Origin: Acidimicrobiia bacterium
Lineage (GTDB): Bacteria; Actinomycetota; Acidimicrobiia; Acidimicrobiales; Acidimicrobilacustridaceae
NCBI GenBank assembly: GCA_020832495.1
Contig: JAFIEP010000024.1
Span: 84,829-148,828, forward strand
Reading direction: 5' to 3'
Length of the DNA stretch: 64,000 bases
The position numbers and the translations under genes are program-made. Below the pieces are notes generated by a model. It was not told the DNA's origin and made no database searches. It saw nothing but the letters and a program-made list of their open reading frames with translations. Below are positions 16,584-24,466 of this stretch, one piece after another; positions within the stretch are counted from its first letter, which is position 1; the number at the start of each line of letters is the position of its first letter.

Positions 16584-19193
16584 ATGCGTCACACACGTTC
16601 CGTCGTCGCGGTCGTCGCCGCGCTCGCTGTCATCGCCGGCACCGCTGCGCTGACACCAGCAACGGCCACACCGACCGCGCCGGACCCGGCGTCACAACCG
16701 GCACCACAACCAGAGCCACGACCGGTGGCACCCACCGAGGGCTGTGTCGCCCCGTTCACCGACGTGCCCTGCGGGCACCGCTTCTTCGGCGAGATCCGCT
16801 GGGCGCAGGAGACCGAGCTGGTCACCGGGTTCGACGACGGCACCTTCCGACCGACCGACGACGTGTCCCGCCAGGCGCTCGTCACCACCCTGTGGCGACT
16901 CGAGGGCGCCCCCGAGGGCCCCTTCGACGACCCCGAGTTCAGCGACGTCGACGAGGACCACCAGTTCTTCGACGCCATTGCGTGGGCCCACGACGCCGGC
17001 CTGGTCACCGGCTACGCCGACGGCACGTTCGGCCCCACCCTGCCCACCTCCCGCCAGGCGTTCAGCGCCGTGCTCTGGCGGCTCGAAGGTTCTCCCGACG
17101 GGCCGTTCGTCGACCCCGGCTTCCCCGACGTCGACGACGACCATCCCTTCGCCGACGCCATCTGGTGGTTCGCCGCCGAAGGCTTCACCACCGCCTACGC
17201 CGACGGCACCTTCCGCCCCGGCGCCATGGTGTCGCGCCAGGCCACCACCGCCTTTTGGTTCCGCGTCGACCTGTGGCGCTCGCTCGACGAGAGCACCGCC
17301 GATCGCTGCGAGTTCCTCGACCCGGCCCACTGCCTGTTGGCCTGGCCGTCGGATCACCTCACCACCGAGGACCCCACCACCGACACCGGCCTCCGGCTCG
17401 ACCTGCACAGCGAGTCGCTGCCCACACCGTCGGGTGGTCCCGAGGCGGGCGCCCCGGCCGACCCGAGCGAGTTCAACCGCAACGACGGGTTCAGCCCCGG
17501 CTCGGCCATCCTGACCCAGGTGCCGGGCATCGACCTCGAGGCCACGGGCGCCGCACCGCTGACCGACATGAGCGTGTCGCTCGCCGAGTCGTCGCCGACG
17601 GTGATCGTGGACACCGTCACCGGCGAACGACACCTGCACTGGGCCGAGCTCGACGCCGACGCCGACGACGAGGACCAGGTGCTCATCCTGCGACCCGGGG
17701 TGAACTTCGAGGAGGGACGCCGCTACGTCGTGGGGTTGCGCAACCTCCGCGACGACGCCGGTGAGCTCATCGCCCCCACGCTGGCCTTCCGGTCGTACCG
17801 CGACGCCATGACCACCGGCATCGACACCGTCGAGGACCGACGCCCGGCCATGGACGACCTGCTCGGTGTGCTGGCCGACGCCGGCGTGGACGGCGACGAG
17901 CTGTACCTGGCCTGGGACTTCACCGTGGCCAGCCAACGGAACCTGTCCGAGCGCATCCTGCACATCCGCGACGACGCCTTCGACACCCTCGGCGAGGACG
18001 CTCCCACCTTCACCGTCGACTTGGTGACCGAGACGACACCCGAACAGAACGCCAACCTGGCCCGGGTCGTCGAAGGGACCGTCGAGGTGCCGCTGTACCT
18101 GACCGGCGACGGCGAACCGGGTTCGGCGTTCAACTGGGGCGACGACGGCCTGCCCGAGCAGAACGGCACCTACGCCGCCGAGTACCGCTGCGACATCCCC
18201 CACGCCGCCACCGGCGCCGATCCGGCCCGCGGGGCGGTCTACGGCCACGGCTTGCTGGGCACCCGGAGCGAGGTGGGCGCCGGCAACGTGAACCTCATGG
18301 GCAACGAACACAACGTGATGTTCTGCGCCGTCGACTGGATCGGCATGTCCACCCCCGACGCCGGCAACGTGGTGGCCATCTTGAACAACCTGTCGCGCTT
18401 CCCGACCCTGGCCGACCGTGTGCAGCAGGGCATCCTCAACACCCAGTTCCTGGCCCGCGCCATCCGCCACGAGGACGGCTTCGGTGCGCATCCCGCCTTC
18501 CAGGACGCGGCCGAGGCCCCGCTGGTGGCTCCCGGCGACGTCTACTTCGACGGCAACAGCCAGGGCGGCATCATCGGCGGGGCGGCCACCGCCATCTCCA
18601 CCGAGTGGACCCGGGCAGTGCTGGGCGTGACCGGCATGAACTACAGCCTGCTGTTGCGGCGCAGTTCGAACTGGGAGACGTTCGAGAACTTCCTGGCCGC
18701 CGCCTACCCCAACCGGTTGGACCAGACGATCGGATTGTCGGTCATCCAGTTGTTGTGGGACCGGGCCGAGACCAACGGGTACGCCCACCACCTCACCGAC
18801 GACCCCTACCCGGGCACGCCCGAACACCAGGTGCTGCTGCACATCGCGTTCACCGACCACCAGGTGACGATGTGGTCGGCGGAGATCCAGGCCCGCACGG
18901 CGAACATCGCCGTGCAGCAACCGGCGCTGGTGCCGGGTCGTCACCCCGACGTGGCGCCGCTGCTGGGTATCCCGGCGGTGCCTGGTGACGGGTACGGGGG
19001 CTCGGTGCTCGTCTACTGGGACAGCGGGAACCCGCCACCGCCGGTGACCAACACTCCGCCGCTGGCACCGGAGTTCGGCAGCGACCCGCACAGCCGCCCG
19101 CGGGCGCAGGTGAGCGCCCGGGAACAGAAGTCGGCGTTCTTCGACGGCACGTTCATCGACGTGTGCGCCGGAGAGCCCTGCCTGGCGCCGTAG
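16584..19193 (+). CDS. Secreted esterase/lipase-like alpha/beta hydrolase with three N-terminal SLH repeats
   Basis: 869 residues. A signal peptide (about 1-30) and a Pro/Thr/Gln-rich linker lead to three S-layer-homology repeats (about 55-240), each with the pattern FxDVP..HRFFGEIRWAQ...TGFDDGTFRP...SRQA. A long alpha/beta-hydrolase region follows: GHGLLGTRSEVGAGN near 555, the nucleophile elbow GNSQGG (Ser659), and a C-terminal half with HxDVAPLLGIPAV. SLH repeats bind cell-wall polymers, so the enzyme is probably held on the cell surface. The ATG at 16584 has GAGGGGG upstream. Two other SLH proteins in the window (39118, 48138) carry the repeats at the opposite, C-terminal end. The substrate is unknown. 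Confidence 0.8.
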   Translation: MRHTRSVVAVVAALAVIAGTAALTPATATPTAPDPASQPAPQPEPRPVAPTEGCVAPFTDVPCGHRFFGEIRWAQETELVTGFDDGTFRPTDDVSRQALVTTLWRLEGAPEGPFDDPEFSDVDEDHQFFDAIAWAHDAGLVTGYADGTFGPTLPTSRQAFSAVLWRLEGSPDGPFVDPGFPDVDDDHPFADAIWWFAAEGFTTAYADGTFRPGAMVSRQATTAFWFRVDLWRSLDESTADRCEFLDPAHCLLAWPSDHLTTEDPTTDTGLRLDLHSESLPTPSGGPEAGAPADPSEFNRNDGFSPGSAILTQVPGIDLEATGAAPLTDMSVSLAESSPTVIVDTVTGERHLHWAELDADADDEDQVLILRPGVNFEEGRRYVVGLRNLRDDAGELIAPTLAFRSYRDAMTTGIDTVEDRRPAMDDLLGVLADAGVDGDELYLAWDFTVASQRNLSERILHIRDDAFDTLGEDAPTFTVDLVTETTPEQNANLARVVEGTVEVPLYLTGDGEPGSAFNWGDDGLPEQNGTYAAEYRCDIPHAATGADPARGAVYGHGLLGTRSEVGAGNVNLMGNEHNVMFCAVDWIGMSTPDAGNVVAILNNLSRFPTLADRVQQGILNTQFLARAIRHEDGFGAHPAFQDAAEAPLVAPGDVYFDGNSQGGIIGGAATAISTEWTRAVLGVTGMNYSLLLRRSSNWETFENFLAAAYPNRLDQTIGLSVIQLLWDRAETNGYAHHLTDDPYPGTPEHQVLLHIAFTDHQVTMWSAEIQARTANIAVQQPALVPGRHPDVAPLLGIPAVPGDGYGGSVLVYWDSGNPPPPVTNTPPLAPEFGSDPHSRPRAQVSAREQKSAFFDGTFIDVCAGEPCLAP

Positions 19194-19223
19194 CCGGCCC
19201 CGGCCGCCCTGGTCGCCGCCGGC

Positions 19224-19282
19224 GGGCTCTGTGTGCGCTGACGTACCCATGCGGTACCCGCCTGCACGCAGAACCACGCCGT
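19224..19282. repeat. 59-bp hairpin repeat, family 2, copy 1
   Basis: Identical over 59 bases to 19316-19374. Core: CTGTGTGCG, inner palindrome GTACC-CATGC-GGTAC, then TGCACGCAG; the outer arms pair over nine bases if two G-U pairs are allowed. It lies just after the SLH-esterase stop. Confidence 0.85.
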
Positions 19283-19315
19283 AGCCGGCCCCCACCACCC
19301 GGGGCGCCCCCCGTC

Positions 19316-19374
19316 GGGCTCTGTGTGCGCTGACGTACCCATGCGGTACCCGCCTGCACGCAGAACCACGCCGT
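19316..19374. repeat. 59-bp hairpin repeat, family 2, copy 2
   Basis: Second, identical copy, offset 92 bases from the first. After the repeat both copies run into similar GGCCCCCACC sequence. It ends 37 bases before the FAD oxidoreductase start, so both copies fill the 218-base gap. Confidence 0.85.
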
Positions 19375-19399
19375 GGACGGCCCCCACCGAGCGCTCCGC

Positions 19400-19411
19400 T
19401 ACGGTGCGGCG
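19400..19411 (+). promoter_or_regulatory. Leaderless -10 of the FAD oxidoreductase gene
   Basis: TACGGT (19400-19405), six bases, then ATG at 19412. Same spacing as other leaderless candidates in the window. Confidence 0.5.
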
Positions 19412-20803
19412 ATGGCTGGCCCCACCGCGCGGTTCGACGCTGTCGTCGTCGGCGCTGGCACGGCGGGCGCCAACGTTGCGTCCCAACTCGCCGACCGGGG
19501 CTGGGCCGTGGCGCTGCTCGAACGGCGTCCGGCGACGCTGGGTGGCGCCCAGTGGCACAACGGGGTGCTCGACTGGCAGTTCCGCCAGGCCGGCCTGGAG
19601 CCCGCCGAGGCGTCGCGTCCCGCCGGTGGCACCACCCACCTGTTCGGCCCTGACGGCACCCACGCCGTCACCGTCCGCAACTCGCCCACGGCGCGCGCCG
19701 ACATGGCCCGCCTGGGTCGCCGACTGCGGTCGTCCGCCGCCGATCGGGGCGTCGAGATCCTCGACGGTGTGCAGACGCTCAGCGTCGAGCAGGCCGACGG
19801 CCGGGTGGTGGCGCTCGAGGTGCACCGACGACCACCGTCCGACGCCGCCAACGGCGGGCCCGTTCGGCTTCGCCTCGAGGCACCCCTGTTCGTCGATGCC
19901 TCCGGCCGACGAGGGGCGCTACGTCGACAGGTGCCGGAGCTGGCCTCGTGGTGTCCCGAGGTGCGGGGTGACGAACTCTGCACCGCCACCGACCACGAGC
20001 TCCGCATCACCGACCCCGACGGTGCCCGACGGTTCCTCGACCGCCACGGCGCCCAGCCCGGCGACGGCGTCACGGTGGTGGGCACCGACGGCGGGTTCTC
20101 CACCCGGGCCATCACCGTGTCGGAGGACCTCGCCGAGGCGTCGATCCTGGTGGGGTGCCTGGCCAACGGCCGCTACAGCTCCGGCCCGCGCATGCTGGCC
20201 GACGCCCGGGTGGCGGAGCCGTGGTTGGGTGACACCATCTCGGGCGGGTCGGGGGTCATCCCGCTGCGGCGCCCCTACGCCCGCCTCACCGCCCCGGGCG
20301 TGGCGCTGGTGGGTGACGCTGCCTGTCAGGTCTTCCCCGGTCACGGATCGGGCATCGGCATGGGGCTGATGGCCGGCAGCTTGCTGGCTGAGTCGGTGGA
20401 CGGAGCCGCCGACCCGGGTGACCCGGCGGTGCTGTGGCGCTACCAGGCCGAGTTCCACCACCGACACGGCGGCCTGCTGGCCGCCTTCGACGCCTTCCGT
20501 CGCATGAGCACCGCCCTCGGGAGCAGCGGCGTGGCGGCCATGGTGCGCGCCGGGCTGCTCACCGAGGACATGACCCGCGGCGGGCTCGACCAGCGGTGGC
20601 AGACCCCGCCGCCGACGGGGATCCCGGCCATGGCGGCACGACTGGTGTCGGTGCCGGGCGTGGCCCGGCGCATGCTGCCGCTGTTGGCCCGGGGCCAACT
20701 GCTGCGCCCCACCGGGGCCCGCTACCCCGACGAGCCGGACCCCGAGGCGCTCGCCCGCTGGGACCGCACCGTCACCCGGCTCCTCGGCCCCCTCCCCCGC
20801 TGA
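19412..20803 (+). CDS. FAD-dependent oxidoreductase, geranylgeranyl-reductase/halogenase-like
   Basis: 463 residues. The N-terminal dinucleotide fold has FDAVVVGAGTAGANVASQLADRG, a variant GxGxxG, and the second FAD contact VALVGDAACQVFPGHGSGIGMGL (about 290-315) is typical of the p-hydroxybenzoate-hydroxylase/geranylgeranyl-reductase superfamily. A substrate-binding beta sheet lies between. It probably reduces or hydroxylates a lipid or aromatic substrate; which one cannot be told. The start ATG at 19412 is preceded by a -10 rather than a Shine-Dalgarno sequence. It stands alone between repeats and the hipBA operon. Confidence 0.78.
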   Translation: MAGPTARFDAVVVGAGTAGANVASQLADRGWAVALLERRPATLGGAQWHNGVLDWQFRQAGLEPAEASRPAGGTTHLFGPDGTHAVTVRNSPTARADMARLGRRLRSSAADRGVEILDGVQTLSVEQADGRVVALEVHRRPPSDAANGGPVRLRLEAPLFVDASGRRGALRRQVPELASWCPEVRGDELCTATDHELRITDPDGARRFLDRHGAQPGDGVTVVGTDGGFSTRAITVSEDLAEASILVGCLANGRYSSGPRMLADARVAEPWLGDTISGGSGVIPLRRPYARLTAPGVALVGDAACQVFPGHGSGIGMGLMAGSLLAESVDGAADPGDPAVLWRYQAEFHHRHGGLLAAFDAFRRMSTALGSSGVAAMVRAGLLTEDMTRGGLDQRWQTPPPTGIPAMAARLVSVPGVARRMLPLLARGQLLRPTGARYPDEPDPEALARWDRTVTRLLGPLPR

Positions 20804-20842
20804 GCGGCGCCCACACGTTCCGACGAGGCGCCGCAGGCTGAC

Positions 20843-20934
20843 TGTGCCCATCTAGGCACATAGGCAGATTCGGCCTTCTGTGCCCAAACAGGCACACATG
20901 TGAGGTATGGTCAGAGTGTGCCGCTCCAGGCACA
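20843..20934 (+). promoter_or_regulatory. Three operators of the hipBA operon
   Basis: Three perfect 18-base inverted repeats TGTGCC-N6-GGCACA lie at 20843-20860, 20879-20896 and 20917-20934, with centres 36 and 38 bases apart. A probable -10 TATGGT is at 20906-20911, so the second site covers the -35 region and the third covers the transcription start. This is the expected layout for autorepression by HipB. The Shine-Dalgarno GGAGG of hipB (20937-20941) follows directly. Confidence 0.85.
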
Positions 20935-20948
20935 CCGGAGGTTGCGAC

Positions 20949-21185
20949 ATGCGCAGATGGACAGTCCGATCGTCCGAGGACTTGGGGCGTGCGGTGGCCG
21001 AGCTGCGTCACAGCCGTGGGATCACCCAGGCGGAGCTGGCCGACCAGGCGGGCATCGGCCGCACATGGCTCGCCAAGCTCGAGCAGGGTCGACGCAACAA
21101 CACGGTCGACCACTTGCTGCGGCTGCTGCGTCGCATGGGCGCCACGGTCACCATCACCTGGGATGACGCCGATGCCCCGACCTGA
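20949..21185 (+). CDS. hipB: HipB-like antitoxin, HTH XRE repressor
   Basis: 78 residues. A Cro/C1-type helix-turn-helix occupies the middle (ITQAELADQAGIGRTWLAKLEQGR), after a short N-terminal strand (RRWTVRSSEDLG) and before VTITWDD. It should neutralise HipA and repress the operon through the three upstream operators. The ATG at 20949 is seven bases after GGAGG, and its end overlaps hipA by 14 bases, which couples the pair. Confidence 0.86.
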   Translation: MRRWTVRSSEDLGRAVAELRHSRGITQAELADQAGIGRTWLAKLEQGRRNNTVDHLLRLLRRMGATVTITWDDADAPT

Positions 21186-22413
21186 ACCGATCTCCGTGTG
21201 GCTTCACGGCATGCCGGTCGCCGAGCTGACCACCAACGGCAAACCAGGCCACGTGGCCTGCCGCTACACCGAGGCTGCACTCGGGCGCTGGGGTGACGGC
21301 ATTCCCGTGCTGTCCTGCTCGCTGCCGACCCGGTCTCGGCCGTATCGGGAGGCGCGCAACTTCTTCCGGGGCCTGCTCCCCGAAGGGGCCGCACACTCCG
21401 CCATGGCGAGCATCGCCGGCGTGCCTGCCTACGACACGTTCTCCCTGCTCCGCCGCTTCGGGCGAGATGTGGCCGGAGCGCTCGTCATCGGCGCAGATCC
21501 ACCCGAGGCCAGCGACGGCGCCGCCGAGCTCTACACCGACACCGAGCTGGCCGCAGAGGTCGCCGGCCTCGACGAGCGACCGCTCGCACTCCACGACGAC
21601 TCGGAGCTCTCGCTGCCCGGCGTGCAGAAGAAGATGACCCTCATCTCGACCGACCGCGGCTGGGCCAGACCGGTCGGGGGCCGCCCATCGACGCACATCC
21701 TGAAGGTCGAAGACCGACGGTTCCCCGGGATGGCTGCCGCCGAGGCGGCGTGCCTGCGTCTCGCCCGCAGGCTCGGGCTCACCACCGTGCACGCGGAGGT
21801 GGTCGACGTCGGCGGCATCCCCTGCATGATCGTGTCCCGCTACGACCGAACGGTCGGCGACGACGGAGCGGTCGCCCGAATCCACCAGGAGGACGCCTGC
21901 CAGGCAACGAACACCGACGCCACCATCGACCGGGGGCGCGGAAAGTACGAGCGCGGTGGCGGGCCGTCCCTCGCCCACGTGGCAGCGCTGCTCGACCGAC
22001 ATGGGAGGACCGACGTCGGCGAGCTCGAGGCACTCCTCGGGCTCGTCACCTTCACCGTCCTCATCGGCAACGCCGATGCGCACGGCAAGAACATCAGCTT
22101 CCTCCACGACCCTGACGGCCACATCACCCTGGCGCCCGCCTACGACACCGTGCCCACGGTGCTGTGGTCGAAGCTGCCTCGTCGTCCCGGCATGTCCATC
22201 GGCGGCTGCGACGACATCGGTGCCGTCACGGCCGACCATCTCGTTGCCGAGGCGCGCCGGTGGCCACTCTCGGAGCGACGCGCTCACCAGGTGATTGAGC
22301 GAGTCGCTGTGTGCACCCGCGACGAGATCGAGGCCGTCGCTGCCGTCGACGAGCTCGCGTCCGGAGTCGCCGACCGAGCCGACTCGCTGCTCGACGGGCT
22401 GGTCCCGCCCTGA
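21172..22413 (+). CDS. hipA: HipA-type serine/threonine kinase toxin
   Basis: 413 residues. The N-terminal HipA domain (SVWLHGMPVAELTTNGKPG, FFRGLLPEG) is followed by the kinase core: LSLPGVQKKMTLIS (phosphate loop region), HILKVED with the ATP-site lysine, MIVSRYDR, the catalytic IGNADAHGKNISFLHD and the metal-binding YDTVPT. In the E. coli system HipA phosphorylates glutamyl-tRNA synthetase and halts growth. Every core motif is present, so the toxin looks active. It overlaps hipB by 14 bases. Confidence 0.88.
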   Translation: MPRPEPISVWLHGMPVAELTTNGKPGHVACRYTEAALGRWGDGIPVLSCSLPTRSRPYREARNFFRGLLPEGAAHSAMASIAGVPAYDTFSLLRRFGRDVAGALVIGADPPEASDGAAELYTDTELAAEVAGLDERPLALHDDSELSLPGVQKKMTLISTDRGWARPVGGRPSTHILKVEDRRFPGMAAAEAACLRLARRLGLTTVHAEVVDVGGIPCMIVSRYDRTVGDDGAVARIHQEDACQATNTDATIDRGRGKYERGGGPSLAHVAALLDRHGRTDVGELEALLGLVTFTVLIGNADAHGKNISFLHDPDGHITLAPAYDTVPTVLWSKLPRRPGMSIGGCDDIGAVTADHLVAEARRWPLSERRAHQVIERVAVCTRDEIEAVAAVDELASGVADRADSLLDGLVPP

Positions 22414-22456
22414 CGACCACCCCAACCCACACCGGGGCCGCTACCGTGACCGGACC

Positions 22457-22894
22457 GTGGCAGACACCGACCGACGCCGAGCCTGGACCGTGGCGCTGCG
22501 GACGTCGGCGGTGGTGGTCACCTCGGCAGTCGCCTGGGGCCTGCTGTTCTGGCGCACCGACTATCCCGCCCACCTGCTGGCCGGCGCCGGACTGGCCATG
22601 GTGTGCACCGCTGCCGCCGGAGCGGCTCGCAGTCGCCCGTCACCGCTGCTCGGACTGGCCGCCGCCTCAGCCATCGGCATCATCAGCGAGTTGGGTCCGT
22701 TCGGCAGTCCGTTCAACGTCATCGACGTGGCCGTCACCATCCTCGGTGCCGCCATCGTCACCGCTGCCATGCCCCGTCCTCCGACCAGGGCAGCGTCGAC
22801 GGCCACCCAGGCCGTCATCGGATCAGTGCTGGTGGCCGCCGGGTTGTTCACCCGTCACGGGGGCAACTGGATCACCAATTGGCTCGACCTGTGA
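22457..22894 (+). CDS. Small membrane protein, possibly VanZ-like
   Basis: 145 residues with four or five membrane helices. The segment IISELGPFGSPFNVIDVAVTILGAAIV has the Asp and Gly spacing seen at the end of VanZ-like proteins, but the match is loose. The GTG at 22457 follows a -10-like TACCGT (22442-22447) by nine bases, so it may be leaderless. It overlaps the next membrane protein as GTGA and probably works with it. Confidence 0.58.
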   Translation: MADTDRRRAWTVALRTSAVVVTSAVAWGLLFWRTDYPAHLLAGAGLAMVCTAAAGAARSRPSPLLGLAAASAIGIISELGPFGSPFNVIDVAVTILGAAIVTAAMPRPPTRAASTATQAVIGSVLVAAGLFTRHGGNWITNWLDL

Positions 22895-23328
22895 ACGGCG
22901 GCCGGGACAGCCGGCGGTCGGCCGACAAGGTCCGGCTGGTGCAGCGGGTGGCGTTGGCCGTTGCCGTGCTGGTCGCCGTGGCCGTGCTGGCCACGGCGGT
23001 GGAACGCACCTTGTGGGCGCACGAGATCGACGCCGAGGTGGTGGACGTCCGTCGCAGCAGCGTCGGCTGGGGCAACATGTTCCTCCACACCCTCACCGTC
23101 GAGCCCGGCGGGCCGTACCTCATCGACCGTCACGTGGCCGCCGCCCTGGAGCCGGGCGCCGAGATCCGCACCGAACGCTTCTCAGCCACGGTGTGGGTGG
23201 ACGGGGAACCGACGAGCATCTGGGGGTCGGGTGAGCTGTGGCGGGCCCTGGTGGCGGTGCCGCTGGCCCTCGGGTCGGTGGCGGTGGCGGTGATGGTCGG
23301 CAAACGCGGCCCGCCGACGACTGTCTGA
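22891..23328 (+). CDS. Small two-helix membrane protein
   Basis: 145 residues. A basic start, one membrane helix (about 22-40), an extracellular domain of about 75 residues (ERTLWAHEIDAEVVDVRRSS to TSIWGSGELW), and a second helix near the end. The GTG at 22891 overlaps the preceding stop. I do not recognise a family. The coupled pair may form a two-component membrane complex. Confidence 0.58.
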   Translation: MNGGRDSRRSADKVRLVQRVALAVAVLVAVAVLATAVERTLWAHEIDAEVVDVRRSSVGWGNMFLHTLTVEPGGPYLIDRHVAAALEPGAEIRTERFSATVWVDGEPTSIWGSGELWRALVAVPLALGSVAVAVMVGKRGPPTTV

Positions 23329-23401
23329 AGCGCCCGGTTGCCACCCCCACCCGCCTGCTCGCTAGGTTGCTTCCGTTCGACGGAGCCGAGCGAGGGACGA
23401 G

Positions 23402-24436
23402 ATGACCAAGACCAACCCGGGCAACTTCTTCGAGGACTTCGAGCTGGGCCAGGTGATCCACCACGCCACCCCGCGCACCGTCACCGAGGGTGACCGCGCC
23501 GTCTACGGCGCCATCTACCCCACCCGCTTCGCCCTGCCGTCCTCGGCGGCGTTCGCTGCGGCTTGCGGCCTGCACCCCGCCCCCGTCGAGGAACTCATCG
23601 GCTTCCACATCGCCTTCGGCAAGACGGTGCCCGACATCTCCCTCAACGCGGTGGCCAACCTCGGCTACGCCGAATGCCGCTTCCACCGCCCCGTCCACCC
23701 CGGCGACACCATCTCCACCACCTCGGAGGTCATCGGGCTGAAGGAGAACTCGAGCGGCAAGACCGGCGTGGTCTACGTGCGCTCCACCGCCACCAACCAG
23801 GACGACGACGTGGTCATCGACTGGGCCCGCTGGGTGATGGTCAACAAGGCGGACCACGCAGCCCCCGCCCCCGACGCAAGCGTGCCCGAGCTGGCCAAGG
23901 CGGTGTCGGCCGACGACCTCATCGTGCCCGACGGGCTCGACTTCACGAACTACGACATCGCCGCTGCGGGCGAACCGCACCGCTGGGACGACTACGAGGT
24001 CGGCGAGAAGATCGACCACGTCGACGGCGTCACCCTCACCGACGCCGAGCACATGATGGCCACCCGCCTGTGGCAGAACACGGCCAAGGTACACTTCAAC
24101 GTCGAGGCCCGCCCCGATGGCGACCGGCTCGTCTACGGCGGCCACATCATCTCCATGGCCCGGGCGCTGTCGTTCAACGGTCTGGCCAACGCCCAGCTCA
24201 TCGCGGCGATCAACGCCGGTGCCCACACCGCCCCCGCCTTTGCGGGCGACACCATCTACGCCTGGTCCGAGGTGCTCGACCGAGCCGAGACGGCTGTGCC
24301 GAGCGTGGGGGCGCTGCGCCTCCGCCTGGTGGCCACCAAGGGCCGCGACGAGTCGATGACCCTGCGAGGTGACGACGGCAGGTACGCCCCCGGCGTGCTG
24401 TTGGACCTCGACCTCTGGGCCCTCTGCCCCCGCTGA
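23402..24436 (+). CDS. MaoC-type double-hotdog acyl-CoA hydratase, mesaconyl-CoA hydratase-like
   Basis: 344 residues with two MaoC hotdog units. The first (about 1-165) opens GNFFEDFELGQVIHHATPRTVTEGD; the second (about 175-344) opens RWDDYEVGEKIDHVDG and includes VYGGHIISMARALSFNGL. The length and the phrase DISLNAVANLGYAECRF fit the mesaconyl-CoA hydratase/beta-methylmalyl-CoA dehydratase group. Such enzymes interconvert mesaconyl-CoA and methylmalyl-CoA in the ethylmalonyl-CoA or methylaspartate pathways. No other pathway gene is nearby, so the exact substrate is uncertain. The ATG at 23402 has GAGGGA upstream and a -10 TAGGTT at 23363-23368. Confidence 0.75.
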   Translation: MTKTNPGNFFEDFELGQVIHHATPRTVTEGDRAVYGAIYPTRFALPSSAAFAAACGLHPAPVEELIGFHIAFGKTVPDISLNAVANLGYAECRFHRPVHPGDTISTTSEVIGLKENSSGKTGVVYVRSTATNQDDDVVIDWARWVMVNKADHAAPAPDASVPELAKAVSADDLIVPDGLDFTNYDIAAAGEPHRWDDYEVGEKIDHVDGVTLTDAEHMMATRLWQNTAKVHFNVEARPDGDRLVYGGHIISMARALSFNGLANAQLIAAINAGAHTAPAFAGDTIYAWSEVLDRAETAVPSVGALRLRLVATKGRDESMTLRGDDGRYAPGVLLDLDLWALCPR

Positions 24437-24466
24437 GCTCCACCCCACCAGCCAGCCCGGCCTCCG

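Noticed and set aside
16285..16596. 104-codon N-terminal extension of the ABC exporter ATPase
   Set aside because: It is formed by translation of the tandem and hairpin repeats; the ABC domain starts right after the ATG at 16284.
16692..19298. 868-codon open frame antisense to the SLH esterase
   Set aside because: The sense strand has signal peptide, SLH repeats and a hydrolase; the antisense product has no recognisable feature and includes the family 2 repeat.
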